From SAR86 cluster bacterium (GTDB lineage Bacteria; Pseudomonadota; Gammaproteobacteria; Magnimaribacterales; Magnimaribacteraceae), in the NCBI GenBank assembly GCA_022447065.1, contig JAKUUM010000014.1:1-54194 (forward strand): 54,194 nucleotides of DNA. The letters are read 5' to 3'. The translations under genes and the position numbers were made by a program. Under the pieces are notes generated by a model that worked only from the letters and a program-made list of their open reading frames with translations, did not search any database and was not told the DNA's origin. This document shows positions 7,721 to 16,832 of this stretch, one piece after another. Within the stretch, counting starts at the first letter, position 1. Each line of letters opens with the position of its first letter.

Positions 7721-9661
7721 ATGGAAAAGAAATTTATTCAATATTTATTGGTTAGTTTAATTATACTTTTTTTCAATGGGATATCTTCAAGTGAAAATCA
7801 GATTCCAACTGAGGTATTTGGAAGCCCGCCACTAGTAAGCTCGGTAAAAATTTCTCCAAGTGGAAAGAAATTAGCCATGTATGTTACTCTTAAAAATGGC
7901 GATTCTGCCATCCTTGTTAGAGAACTTACTAAAAAGGAACCCTTAAGACCGGTAGTAACTTCAGACAATAAATCCCTTAAGCTTCTTGGATTCAATTGGT
8001 TTAACGATGAGACTATTTTGGCTAGCGCCTGGTTAGCTGAAGACTATTATCAAACTAAATTAGACAACGTGAGACTTTTGAGAGTTAAAGTCGATGGCAG
8101 TGGCTTTAAGCCTCTTTTTAAAAAGAGGCATTTTAAAGATATGCCTTTTATTCCACCTCAACAATCTATTATTGATTATTTATCAGATGATGATGAACAT
8201 GTTCTAGTGCGAGTTAGAACTTCTAGTTACAGGTATCCAGATGTTGTTAAGCTTAATGTAGACAAAAACTCAATTGACATATTGCAAAAAGCAAAAACCC
8301 AAGTAGTTAGCTGGATGACTGATCAAGAAGGCAGGGTGAGAATAGGGAGAAAGTACGATAGAGATGCAGAAATATCTGGGTCCATAATTTTTAAAGATTT
8401 GAAGACAAAAAAGTGGAGGACTATCTGGAAATTTGCTCAGTTCAGTGAAGACGAGGTTTCAGTATTAGGATTTGGAGAGGATCCAAATAAAATTTGGTAC
8501 GAAGCTTACAATCATGGAAGGATAGCCGTCTTTTTCACTGACTTAAGTAAACAAAACCTTGAACCTGCATTAGTTTATTCTCATCCTACAAGAGATGTAG
8601 ATACCTACCTTCGGTATAAGAAAGGCTCGGATGAGCCTATAGGAATTGGTTTTAGAGATGAAAACTACCATTTAATAACTTGGGATAAAGAACAAGCCCA
8701 ATTCGAAAAAAGCATATACCAACAATTTCCTGATAAAGAAGTCCATTTTGGAACAACCAGTGATGATGGGAATCGATACATTCTTTTTGTTGAGAATAGT
8801 AGCACTCCAGGTTCGTTTTACTTAGGTGATAAAAAAAGAGGAACCCTAGAATTAATTGCTCAGTCTTACCCAGAATTAGTTAATGCTGAACTTCCACCAA
8901 AAGAAGTAGTTAATTATAAAGCTAGGGATGGCTTAGATATTGAAGCCTTTTTAACTTTACCAAAAGATAAGAACAGCAACTTACCTGCTATTATCTTTCC
9001 TCACGGTGGACCTATAGCAGCTGACGAAGCAGAAGGTTTTGACTATTGGACATCTTTTTTTGCAAATAGGGGTTACGCAGTCCTTCAAATGAATTTTCGA
9101 GGATCAACTGGGTATGGTTATGATTTTATGAAGGCAGGATTAGGTCAGTGGGGCAAGCAAATGCAGTTTGATGTAGAAGATGCAACTAAGTGGATCATAA
9201 ATGAAGGAATAGCGGATCCTAAAAGGATATGCATAGTTGGCGGAAGTTATGGTGGGTATGCTGCTTTAATGGGAGTCGCCACTTCAGACCTTTACCAATG
9301 TGCCGTCAGTTTTGCGGGCGTTACTGATGTACTAGAATTATATGACTCCAGCAGAAGGTATGGTGGTGAAGAAACTCTAAAAAAAATGTTTGGAAGTAAA
9401 AGTAGATCAGAACTGAGAGAAGTTTCACCAGTAAATTTAGCAAATCAGATTAAAGCCCCGGTTCTGTTAGTCCAAGGAGAAGATGATTCTCGTGTGCTCC
9501 TTAAACATGGAGAAAAAATGAGAGATGCTTTGCAAGAAGCTGGGGTGGACTACATATACATTCAGCAAGAAAATAGCGATCACTTCTTAACTTTGAAATG
9601 GAATAGATTAGAGTTTTTTCAAGAGACTGAAAAATTTCTTGCTAAGCACTTAGGTAATTAA
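7721..9661 (+). CDS. Secreted S9 family prolyl-oligopeptidase-type peptidase
   Basis: This 646-residue protein starts with a signal peptide (KK, then a hydrophobic run ending near NGISSS), so it acts in the periplasm or outside. An N-terminal beta-propeller-like region (about residues 30-390) is followed by an alpha/beta-hydrolase domain. The catalytic triad can be read as S509 in GGSYGG, D589 in GEDDSRV and H621 in SDHF. It belongs to the S9C/acylaminoacyl-peptidase-like branch of Pfam Peptidase_S9, and such enzymes cut oligopeptides or remove N-terminal residues. It probably shares a transcript with the oxygenase upstream, although a functional link is not obvious. Its stop overlaps the stop of the convergent gene. 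Confidence 0.9.
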   Translation: MEKKFIQYLLVSLIILFFNGISSSENQIPTEVFGSPPLVSSVKISPSGKKLAMYVTLKNGDSAILVRELTKKEPLRPVVTSDNKSLKLLGFNWFNDETILASAWLAEDYYQTKLDNVRLLRVKVDGSGFKPLFKKRHFKDMPFIPPQQSIIDYLSDDDEHVLVRVRTSSYRYPDVVKLNVDKNSIDILQKAKTQVVSWMTDQEGRVRIGRKYDRDAEISGSIIFKDLKTKKWRTIWKFAQFSEDEVSVLGFGEDPNKIWYEAYNHGRIAVFFTDLSKQNLEPALVYSHPTRDVDTYLRYKKGSDEPIGIGFRDENYHLITWDKEQAQFEKSIYQQFPDKEVHFGTTSDDGNRYILFVENSSTPGSFYLGDKKRGTLELIAQSYPELVNAELPPKEVVNYKARDGLDIEAFLTLPKDKNSNLPAIIFPHGGPIAADEAEGFDYWTSFFANRGYAVLQMNFRGSTGYGYDFMKAGLGQWGKQMQFDVEDATKWIINEGIADPKRICIVGGSYGGYAALMGVATSDLYQCAVSFAGVTDVLELYDSSRRYGGEETLKKMFGSKSRSELREVSPVNLANQIKAPVLLVQGEDDSRVLLKHGEKMRDALQEAGVDYIYIQQENSDHFLTLKWNRLEFFQETEKFLAKHLGN

Positions 9662-10512
9662 CTTAAGTTATTCATTCCCTGCCTAAGCCACCCTTTTAAA
9701 GGACTCTCAATTTGATCTATTGATTTATATCTCTTCATCTCATCACTTAGACTTTCCACTGCCTGATGTAAGTCAGTTAACAAAGATAGATTATTTTTAA
9801 TCGAAGAAAGTGGATTAACATGGACTCTAATGGTAAAGGCAATGGAAAGAGTTGAAGGAAGTCTTCTTATCGTCTGCCTTTCAACTCTTATGAAGAGGCT
9901 ACTCCCAGCATTTTCCTTTGTTATGGATTTACTCCTTTCAATGTGTGATTTACTTTTAGCAGGTTGAAAAAGAGCGGAATCTTCATAGATAGACCAATTA
10001 AACCTTTGAAATATTCTTTCTTTAGGTAGGTTACTAAAGAAGTTATTTACCTTAGAACCTATCTTTTCCGCATAGGATGGAACAAATTCATGGACTTTGA
10101 TCAGAGGTTTATTAAATTTTTCCTTTAGGGACCAATTAGAAGGAGCACATAAAGACGCTGCTCCTAAATAGTATTCATCATCTTTAGGTAGCATTAAGAC
10201 CAAATCTTCTTGAATCATTAAAGAAGCATTCTTTAAAGGGGAGGGTTCATTGTTGTAGTTAGGTTTATGATCTGGATGGTATTGTTCTAAGTGACTTTTT
10301 AAGATAATCAATAATTCAGACTGAGATTCAGTGGATTCTGGAGCTTCTTGGTAGACCTCATCATGATGTGATTCATAAAGTCCCTTTTTTTGAACTATTT
10401 CAGATTCAAACAGATCATCTATCTCTAACCAATTAGAAACAGCGATCGGTTCCAAGCCCACTTTAACACCCCCCTCTCCATGCTTATAAGGAGTGTGAAC
10501 CGGTAATCTCAA
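9658..10512 (-). CDS. Heme-dependent oxidative N-demethylase-like protein (DUF3445)
   Basis: This 284-residue protein matches the DUF3445/HODM alpha-subunit-like family (Pfam PF11927). Visible family motifs are LCAPSNWSLKEKF (121-133), VHEFVP (140-145, with H141), RFNW (170-173) and RVERQTIRRLP (209-219). The characterised member from Pseudomonas uses heme to demethylate dimethylamine oxidatively; most relatives are uncharacterised. The ATG overlaps the stop of the M3 peptidase gene by four bases, so the two are translationally coupled. Its 3' end overlaps the S9 peptidase stop on the other strand. Which residue ligates heme here cannot be settled by reading. The substrate may be a methylated amine, but that is inference from family. 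Confidence 0.75.
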   Translation of the reverse strand: MRLPVHTPYKHGEGGVKVGLEPIAVSNWLEIDDLFESEIVQKKGLYESHHDEVYQEAPESTESQSELLIILKSHLEQYHPDHKPNYNNEPSPLKNASLMIQEDLVLMLPKDDEYYLGAASLCAPSNWSLKEKFNKPLIKVHEFVPSYAEKIGSKVNNFFSNLPKERIFQRFNWSIYEDSALFQPAKSKSHIERSKSITKENAGSSLFIRVERQTIRRLPSTLSIAFTIRVHVNPLSSIKNNLSLLTDLHQAVESLSDEMKRYKSIDQIESPLKGWLRQGMNNLS

Positions 10513-12614
10513 AACTTATCCAGTCCTCTTTTTTTAAGAAGAGGTTCAATCTTGGGTTCCGCTCCTCTGTATCTTACATATTGAGTCATCAGGTCATCAG
10601 TATTGCCTGCAGAGTAAACATATTTTTTAAGTTTGTCGGCAGTCTCTTTATCAAAGATACCTTTTTCTTTGAAAGGCTCAAAGGCATCAGCTTCAAGCAC
10701 TTCAGTCCACAGATAACTGTAATAGCCCATGGAATAGCCACCCGCGAAAATATGTGCAAAGTAAGTACTTCTGTAGCGACTGGCTATTTCGGGAATGAGA
10801 CCTAAGTCATCAAGAGTCTGCCTCTCAAATACATTAGCATCTTCTACCTTGTCTTCAAGAGTATGCCAGGCCATATCCAAGTAAGAAGCTGCTACGTATT
10901 CTGTTGTAGCAAAACCCTGATTAAATTTTGAAGCTTTAGATATTTTATCTAAGAGTTCTAAGGGTATTGGTTCGTCTGTTTGAAAATGCTTTGCATAATT
11001 AGCGATTACTTCCGGTTCTCTAGCCCAGTTCTCCATCATTTGAGATGGAAACTCGACATAATCTCTGGTCACATTAGTTCCTGAAAGACTAGGATACGTT
11101 GCATCAGAGAGTAATCCATGTAGAGCGTGACCAAATTCGTGGAAGAGGGTAGTAACTTGTCCAAAAGATAATAATACAACTCCATCTTCATTTGGTGGTG
11201 GAAAGTTACAAGTATTCATGACAAGAGGAATTTGAATACCGTCAAATTTACTTTGACTCCTAAATGTATTCATCCAAGCGCCACCTCCTTTATTAGATCT
11301 AATGGTGTAGTCTGTATAGAAAATACCAATGACTTCTCCTTCGAGATTTTTGACTTCGAAAGTCCTTATGTTGTCTCTATATTTGGGAAGGTCGAACCTT
11401 TCATGAAAAGTTATATCAAACAACCTAGTCGCAACATCGAACGCTCCTTGTAAGACTTTAACTTCACTAAAGTAAGGTTTAATTTCTTCTTCTGAAAAAT
11501 CGTATTTGAGTTGTCTAATTTTCTCTGAGTAATGCCACCAATCCCAAGCAGCCAATTTAAAGTTGCCCCCTTCTTGTTGGATCAACTCTTGCATTTCTTC
11601 AGATTCTTTTTTGGCCCTTGCCAATCCTGGCTCCCATACTTGATCTAGTAAGTTTTTAACGCGACCTATATTCTGGGCCATAGTATCCTCAAGAACGTAA
11701 TCAGCATGTGTGTCATAACCAAGTATGTTAGCTCTCTGTACACGAAGATCTGCCATTTTGATAGCGAGATCTTTGTTGTCATTTTCGTTGTCGTTGTCTC
11801 CTCTCTTAACATATGAAGTATAGAGTTTCTCTCTAAGGTCTCTTTGGGTTGAATAGGTTAAGAAAGGATACATGCTTACCCTAGTGGGTTTAAATACCCA
11901 TTTTCCAGAAAGACCTTCTGATTCTGCTAACTTAGCCGCCTGATCTCTAAAATCATCCGGCAAGCCTTCTAACTGGTTTTCATCTTCAATAATCAAATTA
12001 AAACCCTCATTGGTCTCTTTTAGTAAGTTCTGATCAAATTGGACGGATAAAGATGACAGTTCTTGATTGATCTTTGTGAGCTTTTCCATGGATGACTCAT
12101 CAAGCTGAACTCCAGATCTTATAAAATCTTTGTAAGTTTCTTCAACCAATCTCATCTGCTCAGTATTCAGGTTCAAATCATTTCTTTGTGCATATACAGA
12201 ACTTACTCTGCTAAATAGTTTTTTATTCAGAGAAATAGCATCGCTATGTGCTGATAACTTAGGAGTGACTTCTGCAGCTATAGAATCCATTTGATCATTT
12301 GTGTTTGAACTCACCAGATTAAAAAAGACATCAGAGACTTTATCTAGAGTTTCTCCAGTTCTTTCGAGCTCCACTATTGTATTTTCAAAAGATGGTGATT
12401 CTGGATCATTTGTTATGACATCTATCTCTTCAAGCTGTTCTTTCATCCCCTGGGTGAAAGCTGGCATGTAATGCTCTTCCTTAATCTTTTCAAAAGGAGG
12501 GATTTGATAAGGGGTGCCATATTCAGTAAAAAATGGGTTCATGGAAGTATCCTGTGTGTTTGTGCAACCAAAACTAATAGTGGTCAATAAAATAAGTGTG
12601 CTTAAATTTTTCAT
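10509..12614 (-). CDS. dcp: M3 family peptidyl-dipeptidase (Dcp-like) lipoprotein
   Basis: This 701-residue zinc metallopeptidase begins with a lipoprotein signal whose lipobox ISFGC makes C17 the lipid-anchored residue, so it is tethered in the envelope. The M3 zinc motif is H492-EFG-H496 (FHEFGHALHG), with the third ligand E521 in DYVEFPSQ, the spacing expected for dipeptidyl carboxypeptidases and oligopeptidase A. A C-terminal H-Y-like substrate region (FAHIFAGGYSMGYYSY) is present. Family members remove C-terminal dipeptides or degrade short peptides. The length fits Dcp. The gene is translationally coupled to the HODM-like gene downstream and divergent from a small membrane protein gene across about 60 bases. 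The Dcp-versus-PrlC distinction rests on the lipoprotein signal and overall similarity. Confidence 0.9.
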   Translation of the reverse strand: MKNLSTLILLTTISFGCTNTQDTSMNPFFTEYGTPYQIPPFEKIKEEHYMPAFTQGMKEQLEEIDVITNDPESPSFENTIVELERTGETLDKVSDVFFNLVSSNTNDQMDSIAAEVTPKLSAHSDAISLNKKLFSRVSSVYAQRNDLNLNTEQMRLVEETYKDFIRSGVQLDESSMEKLTKINQELSSLSVQFDQNLLKETNEGFNLIIEDENQLEGLPDDFRDQAAKLAESEGLSGKWVFKPTRVSMYPFLTYSTQRDLREKLYTSYVKRGDNDNENDNKDLAIKMADLRVQRANILGYDTHADYVLEDTMAQNIGRVKNLLDQVWEPGLARAKKESEEMQELIQQEGGNFKLAAWDWWHYSEKIRQLKYDFSEEEIKPYFSEVKVLQGAFDVATRLFDITFHERFDLPKYRDNIRTFEVKNLEGEVIGIFYTDYTIRSNKGGGAWMNTFRSQSKFDGIQIPLVMNTCNFPPPNEDGVVLLSFGQVTTLFHEFGHALHGLLSDATYPSLSGTNVTRDYVEFPSQMMENWAREPEVIANYAKHFQTDEPIPLELLDKISKASKFNQGFATTEYVAASYLDMAWHTLEDKVEDANVFERQTLDDLGLIPEIASRYRSTYFAHIFAGGYSMGYYSYLWTEVLEADAFEPFKEKGIFDKETADKLKKYVYSAGNTDDLMTQYVRYRGAEPKIEPLLKKRGLDKF

Positions 12615-12673
12615 ATGCGCTTAAATACTTTATGTAGATTTTGTTTATAAGTCTACAAGTACCTATATTTGCC

Positions 12674-12943
12674 ATGAAGACTTTTTTTTTTAAAATTAGA
12701 AAAGCAACAGGCTTCTCCCTGGTTGGCTTGTCTATTTTGTTAATGATCTTAGGGTTTTTAGTACTAATACCGTCTGTCGCTGACTTATTGAATATCAATA
12801 GAAACGTAGCGTTTGCTGGAGGTCTTTACGCTGCGAGTATTCCCCCTTGGTATTTAGGATTACTTTTATTAGGACCTGAAATAATCTCAAAGGCAAAAGA
12901 ATACTATAATGCGGTTAAGAAAAAGATTTGGAGTAAAGGATGA
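12674..12943 (+). CDS. Small membrane protein of unknown function
   Basis: This 89-residue hypothetical protein has two probable membrane helices (about residues 14-36 and 50-68), a basic N terminus (MKTFFFKIRKATG) and a lysine-rich C-terminal tail. The frame is open 11 codons further upstream to a TTG at 12641. The ATG at 12674 was chosen because it gives a normal charged N terminus; neither start has a clear ribosome site. Its stop overlaps the start of the ferritin-like gene in an ATGA arrangement, so the two are likely made together. I do not recognise the family. Confidence 0.6.
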   Translation: MKTFFFKIRKATGFSLVGLSILLMILGFLVLIPSVADLLNINRNVAFAGGLYAASIPPWYLGLLLLGPEIISKAKEYYNAVKKKIWSKG

Positions 12944-13947
12944 TCTATACCTACGAAGAAATAATGCGCGAACACGAATATAGTTCAGCTAATGAAATGG
13001 GTGGTTATCTTTTACACGGAGGATTGGATGAAAACGGTACATATATATCTCCGAGGACAAAAATTCGATGGGAAGCCATAAATGGTTGGGCGGATAATTT
13101 ACAGAAACAAGGACATCCGCTTCTGGATAGTTCCGTAAAGTTACTTAAGTATGGCAATTATCCAAATTTTGAACAGGCTAAATATCTTCTGAACTTAGGT
13201 GAAGGTAAATTTCTGTGGGACAGCCTTACTATTACTGGAGTTATAGAGGCCAGAGGAAGGGCCCTGGCTGAAATTAAAGCTCCTGATTTTCAAAAGATAA
13301 CAAAAGAAGATATCTCTGATACAGCTACTGGACATATGAATAAAGGCTTATTTGTTGCTCATGGATTCGATGAGGGAGGAGATCCAGATAGTGAGAAAGG
13401 AGCACACGATCAAATGTGGTTTGCAGCTAGAGATCTGTTATTTGGAAAGGATGCTTATCCTAAACCTGAAGTACCAGATTCTATTGGACGGCCAGTGGAA
13501 GAGTCCGATAAATCACCTTTGCCAATAGAATACAAAGGAATGATAGATTTATTAATGAATGTACTGATGATTGAAGTTCGCGCAGAGTCCTTTTTTCAAT
13601 ATTCAATGAATGTTGCTGAATGTGAAGACTTATTTACAGACAGAAGAGAAGATGCACGCTTAGCAGCTGAAATGGTTGCCCGAATCCGTCAAGATGAAGC
13701 CGTTCACGTTGCATATCTAAATTTAATTATTTCGGAATTAAGAACTTTTACTTTTAAAACTGCGGAAGGAGAGATAGTGGGTTCTAAATTTTTAGACCCC
13801 TATTGGGATAAGATGGTTAAGTGGCATGGGGAAGACATACATTTAGAAAATAAAGACCTACGAGTTAAAGTTGTTGAATCTACTTTAAAGAATCATCAAG
13901 ATGCTGATTCTCTAATTAAAGGGTTCCATCAACTAGCTACCGAATAG
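12940..13947 (+). CDS. Ferritin-like (possible diiron) protein of unknown function
   Basis: This 335-residue soluble protein does not match a named enzyme I know. Long helices carry acidic and histidine residues in a pattern like diiron ferritin-like proteins: E103 in TITGVIEARGRALAE, H156 in KGAHDQMW, E212 and E216 in MIEVRAESFFQYS, and a clear E253-AV-H256 in RIRQDEAVHVAYL. The first ExxH is not canonical, so a metal site is plausible but not shown. Nothing suggests a signal peptide or membrane segment. It is translationally coupled to the small membrane protein before it and followed after 14 bases by a double VOC protein. This suggests an oxidative step on a small molecule, which is inference. 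Confidence 0.55.
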   Translation: MIYTYEEIMREHEYSSANEMGGYLLHGGLDENGTYISPRTKIRWEAINGWADNLQKQGHPLLDSSVKLLKYGNYPNFEQAKYLLNLGEGKFLWDSLTITGVIEARGRALAEIKAPDFQKITKEDISDTATGHMNKGLFVAHGFDEGGDPDSEKGAHDQMWFAARDLLFGKDAYPKPEVPDSIGRPVEESDKSPLPIEYKGMIDLLMNVLMIEVRAESFFQYSMNVAECEDLFTDRREDARLAAEMVARIRQDEAVHVAYLNLIISELRTFTFKTAEGEIVGSKFLDPYWDKMVKWHGEDIHLENKDLRVKVVESTLKNHQDADSLIKGFHQLATE

Positions 13948-13961
13948 CTAAAATATAAAAA

Positions 13962-14801
13962 TTGCTTGATTCGATAGACCACATAATTATCGCTGTAGAA
14001 GATATTTGTTCTGCCAAAGATAGCTATACCAAACTATTAGGATTTCCTCCCACTTGGAATGGTGTGCATCCAGGTCAGGGAACTGAAAATGTTTTGTTTC
14101 CATTAGAGAATTTATACGTTGAATTATTAGCCGCAAATGGCGAAGGTCCTGGCGCAACCATGATCAAAAGTTTTTTAGAATTAAATGGCGAAGGATTGTC
14201 AGGTATGGCTTTAGGCACTTCTAATATTGAAGACGCAAAGAATAAATTAACTGAAATGGAAATAGATATCGGTGACTTAGTTTCTGGTGAGGGAACTGAT
14301 TCTGATTCAAACGAAACAAGAACTTGGAAAAATCTTTTTCTCCCTTTTTCTTTAACCAGAGGTGTGTTCACTTTCTTTATTGAGCATCAAGAAGGGACGC
14401 TGCCGAAACATAAAGAAGATTTTGACGCCCCCATCACTAGATTAGATCATGTTGTTATCAATACTAATGACCCAGAAGGATTGATTTCTTTATACAGAGA
14501 TAAATATGGAATTAGGCTTGCTTTGGATCAGACAGTTGAAGAATGGGGCGGAAGAATGTTATTTTTTAGACTTAACCAAACGACCATTGAAGTGATTGGT
14601 AAGGAAAACGATAATGAAGCAGAAGATTCTTTATGGGGTCTTGCTTGGGTGGTAAAAGATATAAGAGCTACCCATAATCGTTTACTGACTGAAGGGGTAG
14701 AGGTGACTGACGTGCAAGATGGTAGAAAGCTGAATACACTAGTGACCACTGTTACTTCTCACACTTGCAACATTCCTACTCTTCTAATACAGCACCTTTA
14801 G
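13962..14801 (+). CDS. Double-domain VOC (glyoxalase/dioxygenase-like) protein
   Basis: This 279-residue protein is built from two vicinal-oxygen-chelate units. Unit 1 starts with DHIIIAVED (H7) and unit 2 with LDHVVINTND (H163). Candidate metal-binding glutamates are E54 or E141 in the first and E210 (QTTIEVIG) in the second. VOC proteins include glyoxalases, extradiol dioxygenases and resistance proteins, and the arrangement resembles the glyoxalase-like PF13468 group. The frame opens only one codon before TTG at 13962, so TTG is the likely start, with no clear ribosome site. The 3' end overlaps the convergent YwaF-like pseudogene by 26 bases. The substrate is unknown. Confidence 0.75.
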   Translation: MLDSIDHIIIAVEDICSAKDSYTKLLGFPPTWNGVHPGQGTENVLFPLENLYVELLAANGEGPGATMIKSFLELNGEGLSGMALGTSNIEDAKNKLTEMEIDIGDLVSGEGTDSDSNETRTWKNLFLPFSLTRGVFTFFIEHQEGTLPKHKEDFDAPITRLDHVVINTNDPEGLISLYRDKYGIRLALDQTVEEWGGRMLFFRLNQTTIEVIGKENDNEAEDSLWGLAWVVKDIRATHNRLLTEGVEVTDVQDGRKLNTLVTTVTSHTCNIPTLLIQHL

Positions 14802-15495
14802 ATTTTGCTTGATCGTAAATCCAAAACGGTAAATAGATAAGACTGAACATAAATAACCCTAAAGCAACCACAACCGGTATGTGTCTTGGAGGTTCGGGCA
14901 TTAAATCCATAATGGATGCGCTATCTGGTCTGGCACCGAGATACCAGTAATTTGCAGGAGGTCCTATTAACAAATTAATTACATAAACTAATCCTATAGT
15001 CATAACAGAAACTAAAATGACTCTTTTAACTGAATCAAGGGTAGGTCTATTTTTTAAGGCAATAGATGCGTGGCCTATGGCTAACCACATGGTGCCATGA
15101 CTTAAATAAAAAATTATGAAAACAAGGTCTGGGAAATCTAATGGCGTATCTGGTTGAAGAAGAGCCATTAGTCCGCCACCTATCCCTCAAAAGAAAGCAA
15201 CTTCATAAAAGATCCTTTTTCTTGTTAGAAAGAAAAAAGAAATAGAAAAGGCTGACAAAGCACACATATGCAAAGGTAAGACTGTGAGTAATTCATAACC
15301 AAAAAAGTGACTGTGGTAATAAGGCTTCACACATTCATTTAAAATCAGTATTGATGCCAAGATATAACCAAACCAATTCTTAGTTTTACTTGAAGCTTTC
15401 TTTAAAAAAATGGGCAGGAATATTGATGTTAAGATCAGGGCTAAAGTCGCTAGTAGGTGATCGGTACCAAAAAGAATAAATGGTTCTACTTCCAT
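14776..15495 (-). pseudogene. YwaF/TIGR02206 family membrane protein broken by an in-frame TGA
   Basis: Two adjacent minus-strand open stretches in the same frame form one YwaF (TP0381-like, TIGR02206) integral membrane protein. The first encodes 102 residues ending RIFYEVAFF. A TGA at 15187-15189 then interrupts, and the same frame continues GIGGGLMALLQPD to a TAG at 14776. The family has FFWG at this place, so TGA replaces a Trp codon (a G-to-A change in TGG, at 15187 on the plus strand). Restored, the protein would be 239 residues with about seven membrane helices, the normal family length. An ATG at 15168 preceded by AGGTGG could allow restart on the C-terminal half. Causes could be true decay, a strain polymorphism or a sequence error. 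Function of the family is unknown. Confidence 0.8.
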
Positions 15496-15559
15496 TAATT
15501 ACAGTAGTTTTTTAAGATGGCATTATGCCTGACCATTGTAGCAATTTATAAACGATCAC

Positions 15560-16831
15560 ATGAGTCAAACAAGTAAAAGCTTTTTTCCTTCTTTAAAAAG
15601 GGAAGAGTATTTAGTTCTCCTAAATTCATTTGCTTTTTTCTTTTTTGTATTGGCCTCTTGGTATGCTTTGAGACCAGTAAGAAACGAAATGGCAATTGCC
15701 GGGGGAGTCTACAATCTTCCGTTTCTTTTGACTGCAGTAATGCTAGTAATGTTATTGGCAAATCCTATTTATTCTTGGGTAGTGTCAAAAGTAAAGACCA
15801 GCAGAGTTGTTACTTATTGCTATTTATTTTTTATATTAAACCTCATTATTTTTCTGATTGCTTGGTCTTTTCTTGGAGACCAAGGAAGATTGTGGACGGG
15901 AAGGGCGTTCTACGTCTGGTGTAACGTTTACTCATTTTTTGTGGTTTCAATTTTTTGGGTAGCGGTCATCAATCATTTCAACACTTCAGATGCAAAAAGG
16001 GTTTTTGGGGTTATTAGTGCTGGTGGCTCTCTCGGTGCTTTTTTTGGCTCTACAATAGCAAGATATTTTTCTACTGAAATATGTGGAAATAGCTCAATTT
16101 CTGATTTGGGTCCGATCTCATTAATCATTTTTTCAATTGCTTGTTTAACCATTGCAATTTTTCTTTCTAGAAATCTTAAGCCTAGATATGCCTCGAAAAC
16201 AGATCAAAAAGATGAAGTCGTAGGGGGCACGAGTTTAGAAGCATTCAAAAATATTATTAAAAGGATTCCAGTTAGATACATGGCTTTTTACATGCTACTC
16301 TGGACGGCTCTATCTACGGCAGCTTGGATGATCTCTTTGGAGATAGTTCAGAATTGGTCAAGTGACCCTTGCGAACGAACTGCTTTTTTTGCCCAGATTG
16401 AACAGATTGTTACTCCTCTAACTCTTCTCTTTCAAGTTTTCTTTACTTCTTTTCTACTAAGGACAGTTGGAATTCTTCCGATACTAACAATTTATGGAGT
16501 TTTCTTTTTAATTGCCTTTGGTGCTTATGCCAATTACCCAGAGATAACCACCGTATTAGTTTTAACAGTGGTTATAAGAGTTTTTGAATATAGTATCAAT
16601 AAACCTACACGAGAGACTGTGTTTACCAGTCTAAAGAAACAAGACCGCTATAAATCTACGGTTATGATGGATACACTCTTGGCTAGATCAGGAGATGTAG
16701 CTGGTAGTTGGTTTGTAAGAGCTTTAATTGGGTTAGGACTGGTTGGAGGGTCAATTGCTTATGCAGCTCTTCCCATAGCAGTTCTTCTATCTATTGTAGG
16801 TTATCAAACTGCCAAATCATTCAAAGTCTAA
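15560..16831 (+). CDS. ATP/ADP-translocase-like (NTT/TLC family) MFS carrier
   Basis: This 423-residue inner-membrane protein has about twelve hydrophobic segments and the hallmark of the nucleotide transporter-like group. SWYALRPVRNEMA follows helix 1, then FYVWCNVYSFFVVSIFW, and KRVFGVISAGGSLGAFFG follows helix 4. In obligate intracellular bacteria the family exchanges ATP for ADP. In free-living bacteria its homologues are widespread and of unknown substrate. The conserved region near INKPTRETVFTSL (about residues 352-364) also matches the family. The next gene begins one base after the stop, so carrier and Rieske protein form an operon. Nucleotide transport is not assumed here. Confidence 0.75.
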   Translation: MSQTSKSFFPSLKREEYLVLLNSFAFFFFVLASWYALRPVRNEMAIAGGVYNLPFLLTAVMLVMLLANPIYSWVVSKVKTSRVVTYCYLFFILNLIIFLIAWSFLGDQGRLWTGRAFYVWCNVYSFFVVSIFWVAVINHFNTSDAKRVFGVISAGGSLGAFFGSTIARYFSTEICGNSSISDLGPISLIIFSIACLTIAIFLSRNLKPRYASKTDQKDEVVGGTSLEAFKNIIKRIPVRYMAFYMLLWTALSTAAWMISLEIVQNWSSDPCERTAFFAQIEQIVTPLTLLFQVFFTSFLLRTVGILPILTIYGVFFLIAFGAYANYPEITTVLVLTVVIRVFEYSINKPTRETVFTSLKKQDRYKSTVMMDTLLARSGDVAGSWFVRALIGLGLVGGSIAYAALPIAVLLSIVGYQTAKSFKV

Positions 16832-16832
16832 G

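Noticed and set aside
14075-14371. 98-codon minus-strand open frame inside the VOC gene
   Set aside because: It is antisense to a clear two-domain VOC protein and its translation has no family features; several similar antisense frames were discarded for the same reason.
15187-15189. TGA read as an amino acid (alternative code or selenocysteine) in the YwaF-like gene
   Set aside because: TGA ends other intact genes here, for example at 12941-12943, 24643-24645 and 51418-51420, and TGG is used for Trp. The family residue is Trp, not Cys, and no selenocysteine hairpin is evident.
15519-15529. GGCATTATGCC inverted repeat as an operator before the translocase-like gene
   Set aside because: Arms are only five bases, no second copy is seen and no regulator is encoded nearby; it may be chance.
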